DNA from: Shewanella xiamenensis
GTDB lineage: Bacteria; Pseudomonadota; Gammaproteobacteria; Enterobacterales; Shewanellaceae
Assembly (NCBI RefSeq): GCF_014647135.1
Contig: NZ_BMOP01000033.1
Span: 1 to 39,799 of the forward strand
Reading direction: 5' to 3'
DNA: 39,799 bases
Position numbers and translations under genes: made by a program. Under the pieces are notes generated by a model. That model was not told the DNA's origin. It worked only from the letters and a program-made list of their open reading frames with translations, and searched no databases. Each line of letters opens with the position of its first letter. The first letter of the stretch is position 1. This document shows positions 1 to 8,205 of this stretch, piece after piece.

Positions 1-1
1 C

Positions 2-67
2 CGTAGATACGTTAGGCATCAAGAGAAAGTAGAGCGGCAAGAGCAGGGTCAACTTGCTCTTGAATAA
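2..67 (+). CDS. C-terminal tail of an unidentified gene (partial, enters from left edge)
   Basis: An open frame runs in from the left edge and stops at TAA (65-67). The 21 visible residues are strongly charged and end in QGQLALE, which looks like the helical tail of a real protein. A small GC hairpin follows within a few bases. The fragment is too short to identify the family. Confidence 0.4.
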   Translation, partial: RRYVRHQEKVERQEQGQLALE

Positions 68-70
68 AGG

Positions 71-90
71 CCCCCTTTTAGGGGGTTAAA
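71..90 (+). terminator. Possible weak terminator after the left-edge gene
   Basis: CCCCC-TTTTA-GGGGG forms a 5-bp GC stem directly after the stop codon at 65-67, followed by TTAAAA. The T-tract is poor, so termination strength is uncertain. The stem also overlaps the stop codon of a small minus-strand reading frame. Confidence 0.4.
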
Positions 91-233
91 ACAAAGCCAC
101 CTTCTTCAGAAGGTGGATTCTTTACTGGCAATAATTTCAAGTTCATAACTTTAAAGCCACTCTTGAAGCGATAGTGATCTGCCTCTAAAAAATCATATTT
201 TTCAAAAAATTCAGCTTTCACATAAATGATCTC
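78..233 (-). pseudogene. Possible decayed small gene or gene tail ending at the left hairpin
   Basis: The minus strand is open for about 50 codons between a TGA at 234-236 and the TAA at 78-80. The only plausible starts are internal (GTG at 221 or ATG at 146), and I see no ribosome-binding site. The peptide includes KAEFFEKYDFLEADHY, loosely reminiscent of the C-terminal strand region of GNAT acetyltransferases, but that resemblance is weak. The hairpin at 97-116 lies inside its last codons, as the right-edge hairpin does in its own frame. It may be a remnant, or not coding at all. Confidence 0.2.
97..116. repeat. Palindromic hairpin, left copy (CCACCTTC-TTCA-GAAGGTGG)
   Basis: A perfect 8-bp stem with a TTCA loop. 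A second hairpin of the same design is at 39693-39716 (CCACCTAC-TTCA-GTAGGTGG). The two differ at one stem pair, changed on both sides, so pairing is kept. This suggests a dispersed hairpin element or the end of a small mobile element rather than chance. There is no T-run that would make it a classical terminator. Confidence 0.55.
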
Positions 234-328
234 TCATTTAGTTGTTATTTATTTTAATCAATCCATAATAGCCAAACTATTTCCTTAAGAAGCGGTAATA
301 GGCGCTATTCCCTCTCTTAAGACAGTGG

Positions 329-334
329 TATAAA
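329..334 (+). promoter_or_regulatory. Candidate extended -10 for aspC
   Basis: TGG-TATAAA is an extended -10 (TGn plus a near-consensus hexamer) about 47 bp before the aspC ATG. No good -35 is visible, which is tolerated with an extended -10. I saw no TyrR-like palindrome in the leader. Confidence 0.35.
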
Positions 335-380
335 TAAGCCGAATTTTCCCCCTACACGTGAACATTTAGGATAAGTAGTC

Positions 381-1574
381 ATGATTTTCTCTCAGGTAGT
401 ACTCGCACCCGCAGATCCCATCCTTGGTTTAACCGATACATTTAAGGCCGATCCGCGCCAAGATAAAGTCAACCTTGGTGTTGGCATTTATAAGGATGAA
501 GCAGGGCAGACTCCGGTATTACAATCAGTCAAGAAAGCTGAAGCACTATTGCTTGAGCAAGAGAAAACTAAAAACTATTTAGGGATAGAAGGGGTTCAAA
601 CCTATAATCGCGTAGTACAAGAGCTGCTATTTGGTGAAGGTAGTGATCTCGTGACTTCTGGCCGAGCAGCAACGGCCCAAGCGCCTGGTGGTACAGGTGC
701 ACTGCGTATTGCTGCCGAGTTCTTATTGCGTAATACCCCATCGCGCACTGTGTGGGTAAGTAATCCAACTTGGGCAAACCATCAAAATATTTTTGAAACT
801 GCGGGTTTGACGGTTAAAGAATACGGTTACTACAACGCCAGTGCCCACGATATTGATTTTGATGGCATGATGACAGATCTCGCCAATGCACAGGCGGGCG
901 ACATTATTCTACTGCACGGTTGCTGTCATAACCCAACGGGTATCGATTTAACGTTAACCCAATGGGAATTAGTCGCTAATCTTTGTGCGGACAAGCAATT
1001 AGTTCCATTATTCGACTTTGCATACCAAGGTTTTGGTGCTGGTATTGAAGAAGATGCTGCTGGTTTACGCTTAGTTGCGTCAAAAGTACCAGAACTATTA
1101 GTGGCAAACTCATTTTCTAAAAACTTTGGTTTGTATAATGAACGTATCGGCGCGGTGACTGTGGTTGCACAAAATGCCGATGAAGCGGTGCGTGCATTTA
1201 GCCAAGTGAAACGTACTATTCGTGCAAATTACTCAAATCCACCAGCCCATGGCGCGTTAATTGTGAGTACGATTCTGAGTGATGCATCATTGAAAGCCCT
1301 TTGGGTACAAGAGCTGACCGAAATGCGTGAACGTATTGCCGAGATGCGTACGCTATTTGTACAAAGCTTAAAAGATGAAGGTGTGACACAGGACTTTAGC
1401 TTTATTTCCCGTCAAAACGGTATGTTTAGCTTCTCCGGCTTAAATAAAGCACAGGTTGCCCGTTTGAAAGACGAGTTCGGCATTTATATCGTCGGCTCGG
1501 GTCGCATTAGTGTGGCGGGTATGACCAAAACTAATATGCCTGTGATCTGTAAGGCGATTGCTCAAATCCTCTAA
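381..1574 (+). CDS. aspC: Aspartate aminotransferase (class I, AspC-like)
   Basis: This PLP enzyme interconverts aspartate and 2-oxoglutarate with oxaloacetate and glutamate in the cytoplasm. The protein has 397 residues, the usual length for bacterial subgroup I aminotransferases. Visible motifs are CCHNPTG (about 181-187), the Asp of FDFAYQG (212) that contacts the PLP nitrogen, the Schiff-base lysine in NSFSKNFGLYNER (K247), and the C-terminal substrate arginine in GSGRISVAG. ADPILGL near the N terminus, TAQAPGGTGALR and GMFSFSGL agree with E. coli AspC much better than TyrB. That comparison is from memory of the E. coli proteins, and some aromatic activity remains possible. The gene is monocistronic, with its own terminator. 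Confidence 0.93.
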   Translation: MIFSQVVLAPADPILGLTDTFKADPRQDKVNLGVGIYKDEAGQTPVLQSVKKAEALLLEQEKTKNYLGIEGVQTYNRVVQELLFGEGSDLVTSGRAATAQAPGGTGALRIAAEFLLRNTPSRTVWVSNPTWANHQNIFETAGLTVKEYGYYNASAHDIDFDGMMTDLANAQAGDIILLHGCCHNPTGIDLTLTQWELVANLCADKQLVPLFDFAYQGFGAGIEEDAAGLRLVASKVPELLVANSFSKNFGLYNERIGAVTVVAQNADEAVRAFSQVKRTIRANYSNPPAHGALIVSTILSDASLKALWVQELTEMRERIAEMRTLFVQSLKDEGVTQDFSFISRQNGMFSFSGLNKAQVARLKDEFGIYIVGSGRISVAGMTKTNMPVICKAIAQIL

Positions 1575-1591
1575 CTTAAAAGAGGCTTACG

Positions 1592-1617
1592 AAAAGGACA
1601 GCTTAGGCTGTCCTTTT
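1592..1617 (+). terminator. Rho-independent terminator of aspC
   Basis: AAAAGGACAGC-TTAG-GCTGTCCTTTT is an 11-bp perfect stem with a 4-base loop, 17 bases after the aspC stop. The flanking A and T runs make it bidirectional, so it may also end transcripts of the convergent YvcK-family gene. Confidence 0.85.
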
Positions 1618-1671
1618 ACTTTTATGCGGTCGATAAACTTAAGTTTTATGGTTTATCAGTATAGAGAACAA

Positions 1672-2592
1672 TTATGAAGCCAATGTTTCTAAAGGTAATT
1701 CTGACTTTATCCGCAGTATGGCGTTAAGCGCATCACGCAGACTCGCCTGATCATGCAATTGCGGATTATGACGATTTTTTAAGGGAAAATAATTAACTAG
1801 GGTGCCTAAACGCACTTGTTCCGAATGTCGCAGCACTTTAGTGATCACGGGTTTACCAATTACTTGATGGCACCAGGCTATACGCTGCTCAATACTAAAC
1901 TGGCCTGCTGGCGAAGTTTCTTCATTAAGATTATCGATAAAGACTACGGGCGCGGTTGTCATTGCTAATGCTTTAGCAAAGCAGGGTAATAAGAGAGGTG
2001 GCATCACACTCGTAAGAAAACTGCCAGGTCCCAAGATAATCAGATCCGCGCGGCAAATGGCTTCACAGGCTTCGGCTGTCGCATCAACTTGTGGCTCAAG
2101 GCATAGTGCAATGGGAGCTTCATTCATCTTGTCGACATTCACTTCACCAAACACTTTTGATCCGGACGCTCGTAATGCCACCAAATGGGTTGGTTGCTCC
2201 GACATCGGAATGATATTGGTCTCAATTTTAAGCATATGCCGAATAAGATTGACGGCTTCGAGGGGCCTAACGCACAACTTATCTAAGGCGAGCAACATCA
2301 AATTACCTAGATTATGACCACTGAGTTCAGTTTCGCCTTGAAAGCGATACTCAAATAATTGTGAGCCGACAGAAGGACGATGAGCAAGTTGGGACAAACA
2401 ATTGCGCAAATCACCCCAAGCAATGCAGTCCTGCTCGGCTCTTAATCGACCTGTAGAACCACCATTATCCGTCGTAGCAACAATACCTGTGAGACGATTG
2501 CCTAGAAAATCGAGTGATGAAAGTACACGTCCAAGACCGTGACCGCCACCGATTGCCACTACATGATTGAATTGGTTTAAGATTTGCTGCAT
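1672..2592 (-). CDS. CofD/YvcK family protein (YbhK-like gluconeogenesis factor)
   Basis: This 306-residue cytoplasmic protein belongs to the CofD-like fold family that includes B. subtilis YvcK and E. coli YbhK. The N-terminal nucleotide-binding loop IGGGHGLGRVL and the family signature TTDNGGSTGRLR are clear. LRNCLSQL and the GPGSFLTSV loop further on also fit. YvcK homologues bind UDP-sugars and affect cell-envelope and central carbon balance; the exact role in gamma-proteobacteria is not settled. The start is the ATG at 2592. The gene converges on aspC and diverges from the Bax-like gene across 290 bp. Confidence 0.85.
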   Translation of the reverse strand: MQQILNQFNHVVAIGGGHGLGRVLSSLDFLGNRLTGIVATTDNGGSTGRLRAEQDCIAWGDLRNCLSQLAHRPSVGSQLFEYRFQGETELSGHNLGNLMLLALDKLCVRPLEAVNLIRHMLKIETNIIPMSEQPTHLVALRASGSKVFGEVNVDKMNEAPIALCLEPQVDATAEACEAICRADLIILGPGSFLTSVMPPLLLPCFAKALAMTTAPVVFIDNLNEETSPAGQFSIEQRIAWCHQVIGKPVITKVLRHSEQVRLGTLVNYFPLKNRHNPQLHDQASLRDALNAILRIKSELPLETLAS

Positions 2593-2807
2593 GAGGCTTC
2601 CTTCCTGAATACCCGTAAAATCCTATCCTGTTATCAACTCGGATAAACTCAGTTTGTTACTGCCGAGGCTAACGGAACCTTAGTATAAAAGCTCAGTCAA
2701 AAGCATGCACTAAAAATTCTCACGCATTCTAATACTTAAGCGCCGGATCGCATTTTAGATATGTGTGAATGCAGGATTGGGAAGAATTGTTGTTTTTGCA
2801 TCCAAAT

Positions 2808-2836
2808 TTCGTGAATTTCAAGATATGACATATAAT
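2808..2836 (+). promoter_or_regulatory. Candidate sigma-70 promoter of the Bax-like/DUF2987 pair
   Basis: A perfect TATAAT (2831-2836) lies 17 bp after a weak -35 (TTCGTG, 2808-2813) and about 46 bp before the TTG start. The rest of the 290-bp divergent gap (2593-2882) shows no clear dyad or RNA gene. Confidence 0.5.
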
Positions 2837-2882
2837 CTGGCGCTTATTTTGCCACTAGTAACTCAACATCGAAGGTGACTTA

Positions 2883-3695
2883 TTGAAAACTGGTAGAATT
2901 GGTTCGTTTACACTCGCGTTAGCCCTAGTGATCTCGGCGATTTTTTCGTTGAGATTGTGGCTCATTCCTACAACGAATGAGCCTGAATCTATTGTTAACC
3001 AATTGGAAAACGCCGTTGAGCCTGTTACGCAAGTTCCTGACTTTTCTGCTATCAGTGATGTAGCAGAAAAAAAACGTGCCTTTTTTAACTTTTTGAGGCC
3101 GATTGTTCAACAACAAAACGCCATTATTGCCACTGAACGTGAATTTATCATTGATATGTTGGCAGTAATAGATAATGGCAATACGTTGTCCGAATCACAG
3201 TTAGCGCAGCTCAATCAATTATTTGATAAATATCAATATGCTGCCCGCAGTGTCGATACTAAATCCCTTAACAGCCTACTCAAACGGGTTGATATTATTC
3301 CAGAATCGATGGTGCTGATCCAAGCGGCTAATGAATCTGGGTGGGGCAGTTCTCGTTTTGCTCGTGAAGGTTTTAATTTCTTTGGTGAATGGTGTTTTAG
3401 TAATGGCTGCGGCATTGTGCCTTCTTCGCGAGGCTCAGGTAAAATACACGAAGTAGAAATATTTCCATCGGTAGACGCTTCAGTTTCCTCCTATATGCGT
3501 AATTTAAACTCGAACACAGCATATGCCTTGTTTCGCTCAATTCGAGCCGATTTACGTGCTCAGGAGGCTGAATTGAGTGCCGACCAACTTATCTATGGAT
3601 TAGTGAATTATTCTGAAAGGCAAGAAGCTTATATCGATGAACTACTCGATATGTTACGTCATAATGAAAAATATTTGGTGAAGGCGGATGTATAA
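2883..3695 (+). CDS. Bax-like glucosaminidase (GH73-type)
   Basis: The protein has 270 residues and begins with an N-terminal membrane anchor or uncleaved signal (about residues 9-29). The C-terminal half is the glucosaminidase domain, expected to cut N-acetylglucosaminyl bonds in peptidoglycan. QAANESGWGSSRFAREGFNFFGEWC is the catalytic-glutamate region with the typical E-S-x-W-G-x-S pattern, and the length matches E. coli Bax. The start codon is TTG, preceded by an AAGGTG ribosome-binding site; no better in-frame ATG lies nearby. It overlaps the next gene by 8 bp, so the two are translationally coupled. Confidence 0.82.
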   Translation: MKTGRIGSFTLALALVISAIFSLRLWLIPTTNEPESIVNQLENAVEPVTQVPDFSAISDVAEKKRAFFNFLRPIVQQQNAIIATEREFIIDMLAVIDNGNTLSESQLAQLNQLFDKYQYAARSVDTKSLNSLLKRVDIIPESMVLIQAANESGWGSSRFAREGFNFFGEWCFSNGCGIVPSSRGSGKIHEVEIFPSVDASVSSYMRNLNSNTAYALFRSIRADLRAQEAELSADQLIYGLVNYSERQEAYIDELLDMLRHNEKYLVKADV

Positions 3696-4311
3696 AAAAT
3701 GGTTGTTAGTGGGAGTTTGCTTGTGTGCATCAAATGTGCTGGCAGAAACAATTTCCCTTGAATATAAAGGGTTTTATGACAGATTAAAGCAAGTCAATAA
3801 GGGTAGTTATCAGTTAGTTGAAGTGGCCTTTAGTGTACCAATGCTGCCTAACTGCCATATTCAGAGTGGTACCATTTCGAGTGAATTAAATTCAACGCCA
3901 CTCACTTATACATCTGCGCAACGTTTGTTTATTCCCTTTGATGATGCACTGAAAGACCAACGCGCATTAGTAAATCTAGAGTTTGAGGGTAAGGCTGAAG
4001 GGTGTGGAATTGCGATGCAAGTGCGCTCGAAGCAAACACAAGTTCAATATGATCAAGAACGCTTACAGCAAATTGCTAGTGAAATGGATGACTTACTAGG
4101 GGCTATGCAGGGCTTCCCGATGCGTTACTTTAAGGATCCTATTGCAGGATTAAATTTTGAATTTGCTCAAGATCAAACTGTTACTGTGACGCTTGATGGG
4201 CGTGAACAACAGGTGAATACCAGCTTTAAGCTGAGCGTTGAGCAGATCAATAGTTTGACAACATTGCAATTTAGCCATGTGCCGACCGTATTAAGTCCTT
4301 GGGTTAAGTAA
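3688..4311 (+). CDS. DUF2987-type periplasmic protein
   Basis: A 207-residue secreted protein. The signal peptide MYKKWLLVGVCLCASNVLA is followed by a likely cleavage before ETISLEY. The mature part has about 185 residues with two cysteines (in LPNCHIQ and EGCGIAM) that could form a disulfide. I assign it to the DUF2987 group from its YKGFYDRLKQVNKG start and its pairing with a Bax-like gene. Function is unknown; coupling to a peptidoglycan hydrolase suggests a cell-wall role, which is inference. Confidence 0.65.
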   Translation: MYKKWLLVGVCLCASNVLAETISLEYKGFYDRLKQVNKGSYQLVEVAFSVPMLPNCHIQSGTISSELNSTPLTYTSAQRLFIPFDDALKDQRALVNLEFEGKAEGCGIAMQVRSKQTQVQYDQERLQQIASEMDDLLGAMQGFPMRYFKDPIAGLNFEFAQDQTVTVTLDGREQQVNTSFKLSVEQINSLTTLQFSHVPTVLSPWVK

Positions 4312-4326
4312 CAATAGATTAGCTAT

Positions 4327-4354
4327 AAAAAAGCCCACGTCGGTGGGCTTTTTT
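4327..4354. terminator. Bidirectional terminator between the DUF2987 gene and ttcA
   Basis: AAAAAAGCCCAC-GTCG-GTGGGCTTTTTT is a 12-bp perfect stem with A and T tails on both sides, placed between convergent genes. It should work in both directions. Confidence 0.9.
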
Positions 4355-4367
4355 ATGCTTGTCGCAT

Positions 4368-5324
4368 TTACGCTTCGTACACGTTGACGATATTGATGCG
4401 TTTTGCCGCATCTAAATCGATATGGCCGTTGTTAGCAATATCGAGAAAATCAAAGGCGGGCAGTTCGGCTTCGGCCACATCCCCCTTCATCGGCGCATTG
4501 GGATCGCGTTTCAAGGACACAAAGTCAAACTGCTCACGGTCAACACCCTGTGAAGGGGCGGTGTTTTGCATAGCAGTGAAAATGGTTTCAATACGGCCTG
4601 GGTAGAGTCTATCCCACTGATTGAGCATGTCTTTCACTGCTTGACGCTTGAGGTTTTCCTGCGAGCCACAAAGATTACAGGGAATGATGGGGAATTTTTT
4701 CAATTCCGCATATTCTTCTAAATCCTTTTCGCGGCAATAGGCGAGTGGACGAATAACCACGTTAGCGCCGTCGTCCGAGAGCAACTTAGGTGGCATGGCT
4801 TTCATCTTGCCTCCATAAAACATATTGAGGAATAGCGTTTCAATAATATCGTCTCTGTGATGACCGAGAGCTATCTTGGTTGCGCCAATTCGTTGCGCAA
4901 AACCATAGAGAGTGCCACGACGCAGGCGAGAGCACAGTGAGCAAGTGGTTTTGCCTTCAGGAATTTTCTCCTTCACAATCGAGTAAGTGTCTTTTTCAAG
5001 AATGTGGTAGGGAATATTAAGGCTATCTAGATAGGCAGGCAGTATATCTTCAGGGAAACCTGGCTGCTTTTGATCTAAGTTAACGGCAATAATTTCGAAC
5101 TGTACAGGCGCGCGCTGTTGTAGATTGAGCAGAATATCCAGCATAGCATAGCTGTCTTTACCGCCACTTAGGCAGCACATGACTCGGTCACCATCTTCAA
5201 TCATGTTGTAGTCGGCGATAGCACTACCCACTTCACGACGCAGACGCTTCTGTAATTTATTCAGACGGGTAATTTGTTTTTTTGATAATTCTTCAGGCAT
5301 TTGACTCGCCGTAACTTCAGACAT
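4368..5324 (-). CDS. ttcA: tRNA 2-thiocytidine(32) synthetase TtcA
   Basis: TtcA is an ATP-dependent, iron-sulfur enzyme that thiolates cytidine 32 in a subset of tRNAs. The PP-loop LSGGKDSYAML and two cysteine pairs, CSLC (in TTCSLCSRLRRG) and CNLC (in IPCNLCGS), are present; these cysteines hold the Fe-S cluster in the family. I chose the ATG at 5324 because GGAAG lies just upstream. The ATG at 5336 would add four residues but starts inside the T-run of the uspE terminator. The ttcA - uspE - fnr neighbourhood also occurs in E. coli. Confidence 0.93.
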   Translation of the reverse strand: MSEVTASQMPEELSKKQITRLNKLQKRLRREVGSAIADYNMIEDGDRVMCCLSGGKDSYAMLDILLNLQQRAPVQFEIIAVNLDQKQPGFPEDILPAYLDSLNIPYHILEKDTYSIVKEKIPEGKTTCSLCSRLRRGTLYGFAQRIGATKIALGHHRDDIIETLFLNMFYGGKMKAMPPKLLSDDGANVVIRPLAYCREKDLEEYAELKKFPIIPCNLCGSQENLKRQAVKDMLNQWDRLYPGRIETIFTAMQNTAPSQGVDREQFDFVSLKRDPNAPMKGDVAEAELPAFDFLDIANNGHIDLDAAKRINIVNVYEA

Positions 5325-5336
5325 AGCTTCCAACAT

Positions 5337-5370
5337 AAAAAAAGCGCCCAGTAACTCAGTTTCAGGGCGC
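5337..5370 (-). terminator. Terminator of uspE, directly before ttcA
   Basis: Read on the minus strand, GCGCCC-(15-base loop)-GGGCGC is followed by seven T. It ends the uspE transcript only 13 bp before the ttcA start codon, so some readthrough into ttcA is likely. Confidence 0.7.
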
Positions 5371-5413
5371 GTATTATTCCAGCTATCGACGGCGGGGTAA
5401 AGAGCGGCGTGCG

Positions 5414-6346
5414 TTATGCCTCTTCAAGCGGCGATTTATAACCATCAGGTTTGATAGCTAATAAATCACAATTGATGCTATCAATAACATGTTCTGCTGT
5501 GTTGCCAATGAGTGCTGCTGAAAAGCCTGTACGACCGACTGTACCTAAAATAACTAATTCAGCATCGAGCTGCTCAGCAAGCTCTGGGATCACATCCTCT
5601 GGCAATCCTTCCCTCACATGGCAATGGAGTGTATCGATACCATAGGCATTAGCCAGGTATTGCACTCTTTGTTCGTGTTGTAGGCGAATGGTGTCGTTGT
5701 AGGTTTGTGCATCAAAATCGGGGAGTTCAATGGCAAGATTTACCGGTGTGCCTGGATAGCCATTGACTAAGTGAACTTCGGCGGCAAATTTTGCGGCTAA
5801 ATCCTTCGCATGTTCAATAATTTTGCCGTTAAGCATTTGATGATCGGTATCCTCAGTTGCCACGTTTACCGCGCAGAGAATTTTACCGGTTTCAGGCCAA
5901 TCATGATCTTTGACCATTAATACAGGAACTGGGGCTTTGCGCATTAAATGCCAATCTGTCGGAGTAAAGATCACCGCTTTTAATTTATCATGAGCATGGG
6001 TGCCTTTAACAATCAGATCATATTGCCCTGCAATGGCATGGTTAATAATGCTTTCAAAGGGGCGGTTGTGCCAAATAACTTGCGTATCAATATTAAGTTG
6101 TAGGTGGTTATAGGCTGACAGCAGATCTTGTATCCAAGCTAAACGTTGATCAATCACGCCTTGGCGCATGGCTTCGCGCTCTTGGCTCGATAGAATCGAT
6201 GTCATTTCATAGGAGAAGTCAAAAATCGAAAGAAACACAGTCACATGGGCGTTACTTTTACTGGCTAAGGTAACCGCTCTAGCGAGTGCCACTTGATGTT
6301 CTGTCGTAGGATCGACAACGACCAGTATTTTTTGATAATCCTTCAT
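5414..6346 (-). CDS. uspE: Universal stress protein UspE
   Basis: A 310-residue tandem protein with two Usp (Rossmann-like alpha/beta) domains, about 1-150 and 165-305, as in E. coli UspE. The ILVVVDPTTEHQVALARA start and the late LVILGTVGRTGFSAALIGNTAEHVI block are the conserved Usp strands; the latter resembles the G-x2-G-x9-G-S/T nucleotide-binding motif. The role is stress survival. The gene lies 126 bp downstream of etrA on the same strand and has a strong AAGGAAC ribosome-binding site. An FNR-like box lies in that gap (6405-6418). Confidence 0.9.
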   Translation of the reverse strand: MKDYQKILVVVDPTTEHQVALARAVTLASKSNAHVTVFLSIFDFSYEMTSILSSQEREAMRQGVIDQRLAWIQDLLSAYNHLQLNIDTQVIWHNRPFESIINHAIAGQYDLIVKGTHAHDKLKAVIFTPTDWHLMRKAPVPVLMVKDHDWPETGKILCAVNVATEDTDHQMLNGKIIEHAKDLAAKFAAEVHLVNGYPGTPVNLAIELPDFDAQTYNDTIRLQHEQRVQYLANAYGIDTLHCHVREGLPEDVIPELAEQLDAELVILGTVGRTGFSAALIGNTAEHVIDSINCDLLAIKPDGYKSPLEEA

Positions 6347-6365
6347 AACTTGTTCCTTTAGTCAT

Positions 6366-6388
6366 AGGCTCATATTCATCATGAGCCT
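6366..6388 (-). promoter_or_regulatory. Stem-loop in the uspE leader
   Basis: AGGCTCAT-N7-ATGAGCCT is a perfect 8-bp stem that ends 19 bp before the uspE start codon, next to its ribosome-binding site. No T-run follows on the minus strand, so it is unlikely to be the etrA terminator. It may affect uspE translation or mRNA stability. Confidence 0.4.
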
Positions 6389-6404
6389 TTGGCAATTATC
6401 TGTA

Positions 6405-6418
6405 TTGTTCTAGATCAA
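6405..6418 (-). promoter_or_regulatory. FNR/EtrA-like box upstream of uspE
   Basis: TTGTT-CTAG-ATCAA differs from the TTGAT-N4-ATCAA consensus at one base. Its centre is 65 bp upstream of the uspE ATG. The CTAG spacer is the same as in the perfect box at 14646-14659. It would place uspE under the regulator encoded just upstream. Confidence 0.5.
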
Positions 6419-6472
6419 AACTCTTTTGAAAACCAGTGCCTAGCGCCAAAAACGCATGATTAATGATGAAGC

Positions 6473-7225
6473 TTATCTGGCAATTCTGGCATTACCCGCT
6501 AGAAGATTAAGTTCATTATAATCAACGATAATGATGTACTTACCTTTTACTTCGATTAACCCAGATTTTTGGAAGCGGCCTAACAAGCGACTGATGGTTT
6601 CAACGGTAAGGCCTAAGTAATTACCAATATCCCCACGTGTCATGGTCAAGCGAAATTCTTTGGCAGAAAAACCTCGATTACCAAAGCGGTTAGCGAGATT
6701 ACTGATAAATGCAGCGAGGCGTTCTTCTGCATTTTTCTTACTGAGCAGCAAAATCATTTCTTGATCGCTCATGATTTCATTACTCATTAAGCGCATGATT
6801 TGTTGGCGTAATTTAGGCATTGTGCCTGAAAGTTCATCGAGAATATTGAAGGGTATTTCACACACCATGGAAGTTTCTAAGGCTTGTGCAAAACTTTGAT
6901 GAGATTGTGCATGAATACCATCAAAACCAATGACATCTCCCGCTAAATGAAAGCCAGTGATCTGTTCATCGCCTTGTTCGGTGATCGTGTAACTTTTTAT
7001 GGTGCCTGAGCGGATCGCAAAGAGTGATTTTAAAGGATCACCTGATTTAAAAATCTGTTCGCCTTTTTGAATAGGTTTCTTACGCTCAATAATGTCATCG
7101 AGTTGATCGAGTTCATTTGCATTGAGGGTGAATGGGATACAAAGGGTTCCCATACTGCAATCGTGACAATGAATTGCGCACCCACTGGCGGCGGGACGAC
7201 GGTTTTTATTCTGCTCTATTGTCAT
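6473..7225 (-). CDS. etrA: Oxygen-sensing Fnr-family regulator EtrA
   Basis: A CRP/FNR superfamily transcription factor that activates anaerobic respiration genes when its [4Fe-4S] cluster is intact. With the ATG at 7225 as residue 1, the protein has 250 residues. Cys20, Cys23, Cys29 and Cys122 fall at the same numbers as the E. coli FNR cluster ligands. The cyclic-nucleotide-like beta barrel covers about 35-140. The helix-turn-helix contains VETISRLLGRF with the E-x2-S-R residues that read TTGAT. A TTG four codons earlier (7237) gives a longer frame but is a worse start. The gene lies 55 bp after the SafE-like gene and may be partly co-transcribed with the cco genes. Confidence 0.95.
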   Translation of the reverse strand: MTIEQNKNRRPAASGCAIHCHDCSMGTLCIPFTLNANELDQLDDIIERKKPIQKGEQIFKSGDPLKSLFAIRSGTIKSYTITEQGDEQITGFHLAGDVIGFDGIHAQSHQSFAQALETSMVCEIPFNILDELSGTMPKLRQQIMRLMSNEIMSDQEMILLLSKKNAEERLAAFISNLANRFGNRGFSAKEFRLTMTRGDIGNYLGLTVETISRLLGRFQKSGLIEVKGKYIIIVDYNELNLLAGNARIAR

Positions 7226-7280
7226 GTCGGTTCTCAAGTTAATCCACTGCAGCCATGTTAAACCAATTCATTCGCTTGGG

Positions 7281-7985
7281 CTAGTTTAGCTGCGACAGGG
7301 CGATATATAAAGTTTGTGCACCAAAGGCAATTAAAAGTAAGCCACTCAATAATCTAACGGTTTTTTGCTGCACCCAATTGGCTAAGCGTTTGGCCGCCAA
7401 TCCTGCACTGAGTAGTGCAGGGAGTGTACCCAAACCAAATGCCAGCATAATCAAGGCGCCTTGACTGGCAGAACCTGCCGCTACAGACCAAGTTAAGGTG
7501 CTATATACCAGTCCGCAGGGCAGCCATCCCCATATCAATCCCGCGGTGATGGCTTGCATTGGCGTAGTGATTGGCACCAGACGTTGTGCTATGGGTTTCA
7601 AATAACGCCACAATATCTGACCAAGGCGTTCAATTTGTACTATTCCGATCCAAATTTTTGCAATGTAAAGCCCGGTTGCAATCATCATGACGCCGGCGAT
7701 GATCCGGAGAATTAATAGGTAGCTATCTAGCTCAAATAAGTGCCCAAGCATGGCAGATGAACCGCCGACTAAAGCGCCCGCGAAGGTATAACTGACAATC
7801 CGGCCAAGGTTATAACTTAATAAGTAAGTGAGTTGATGGGCTAAGTGGTTTCCTTGCTTAGGATTAGCAAGCTGAGAGGAAAAGGCGCCAACAAGGCCAC
7901 CACACATGCCAAAGCAGTGAGCGGCTCCCATTAGACCAACGAGAAACGCACCCATTACATTGTATTCAATCACAGTGCCAGTCAC
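7281..7985 (-). CDS. SafE/DUF2297-type membrane protein of the cco cluster
   Basis: A 234-residue inner-membrane protein with about six transmembrane helices. LMGAAHCFGMCGGLVGAF at the N terminus is the hallmark of the DUF2297 branch of TauE/SafE, commonly next to cbb3 oxidase genes and CcoI-type pumps. A second WLPCGLVYSTL motif follows near residue 160. The H-x3-M-C-G motif suggests copper handling during oxidase assembly, but this is inferred from family context. Translation appears to start at GTG 7985, which overlaps the ccoS stop (GTGA), so the genes are coupled. Confidence 0.8.
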   Translation of the reverse strand: MTGTVIEYNVMGAFLVGLMGAAHCFGMCGGLVGAFSSQLANPKQGNHLAHQLTYLLSYNLGRIVSYTFAGALVGGSSAMLGHLFELDSYLLILRIIAGVMMIATGLYIAKIWIGIVQIERLGQILWRYLKPIAQRLVPITTPMQAITAGLIWGWLPCGLVYSTLTWSVAAGSASQGALIMLAFGLGTLPALLSAGLAAKRLANWVQQKTVRLLSGLLLIAFGAQTLYIALSQLN

Positions 7986-8185
7986 TGAGGCATGCCTTTG
8001 TCTTGAGATTCCTGTTGCTTGATGCTCGCAGGATTAGGTTTGTCGGCATCTTCATCGAATAGAATTGAGACACTTTGGCGGTCTAAATCATCGAATTGTT
8101 CGGATTTTACCGCCCAAAAGAACACGGCTACAGCGATCAACACAAAGATCATCGCAATAGGGATAAGTACATAAATGATGCTCAT
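7982..8185 (-). CDS. ccoS: cbb3 oxidase maturation protein CcoS
   Basis: A 67-residue protein with one N-terminal transmembrane helix (about 3-26) and the CcoS signature FFWAVKSEQFDDLDRQSVSILFDED. CcoS is needed for insertion of cofactors into cbb3 oxidase. It sits 20 bp after ccoI, in the usual ccoHIS order, and overlaps the next gene by 4 bp. Confidence 0.9.
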   Translation of the reverse strand: MSIIYVLIPIAMIFVLIAVAVFFWAVKSEQFDDLDRQSVSILFDEDADKPNPASIKQQESQDKGMPQ

Positions 8186-8205
8186 TAGCTAAGCCTATTT
8201 TATTG

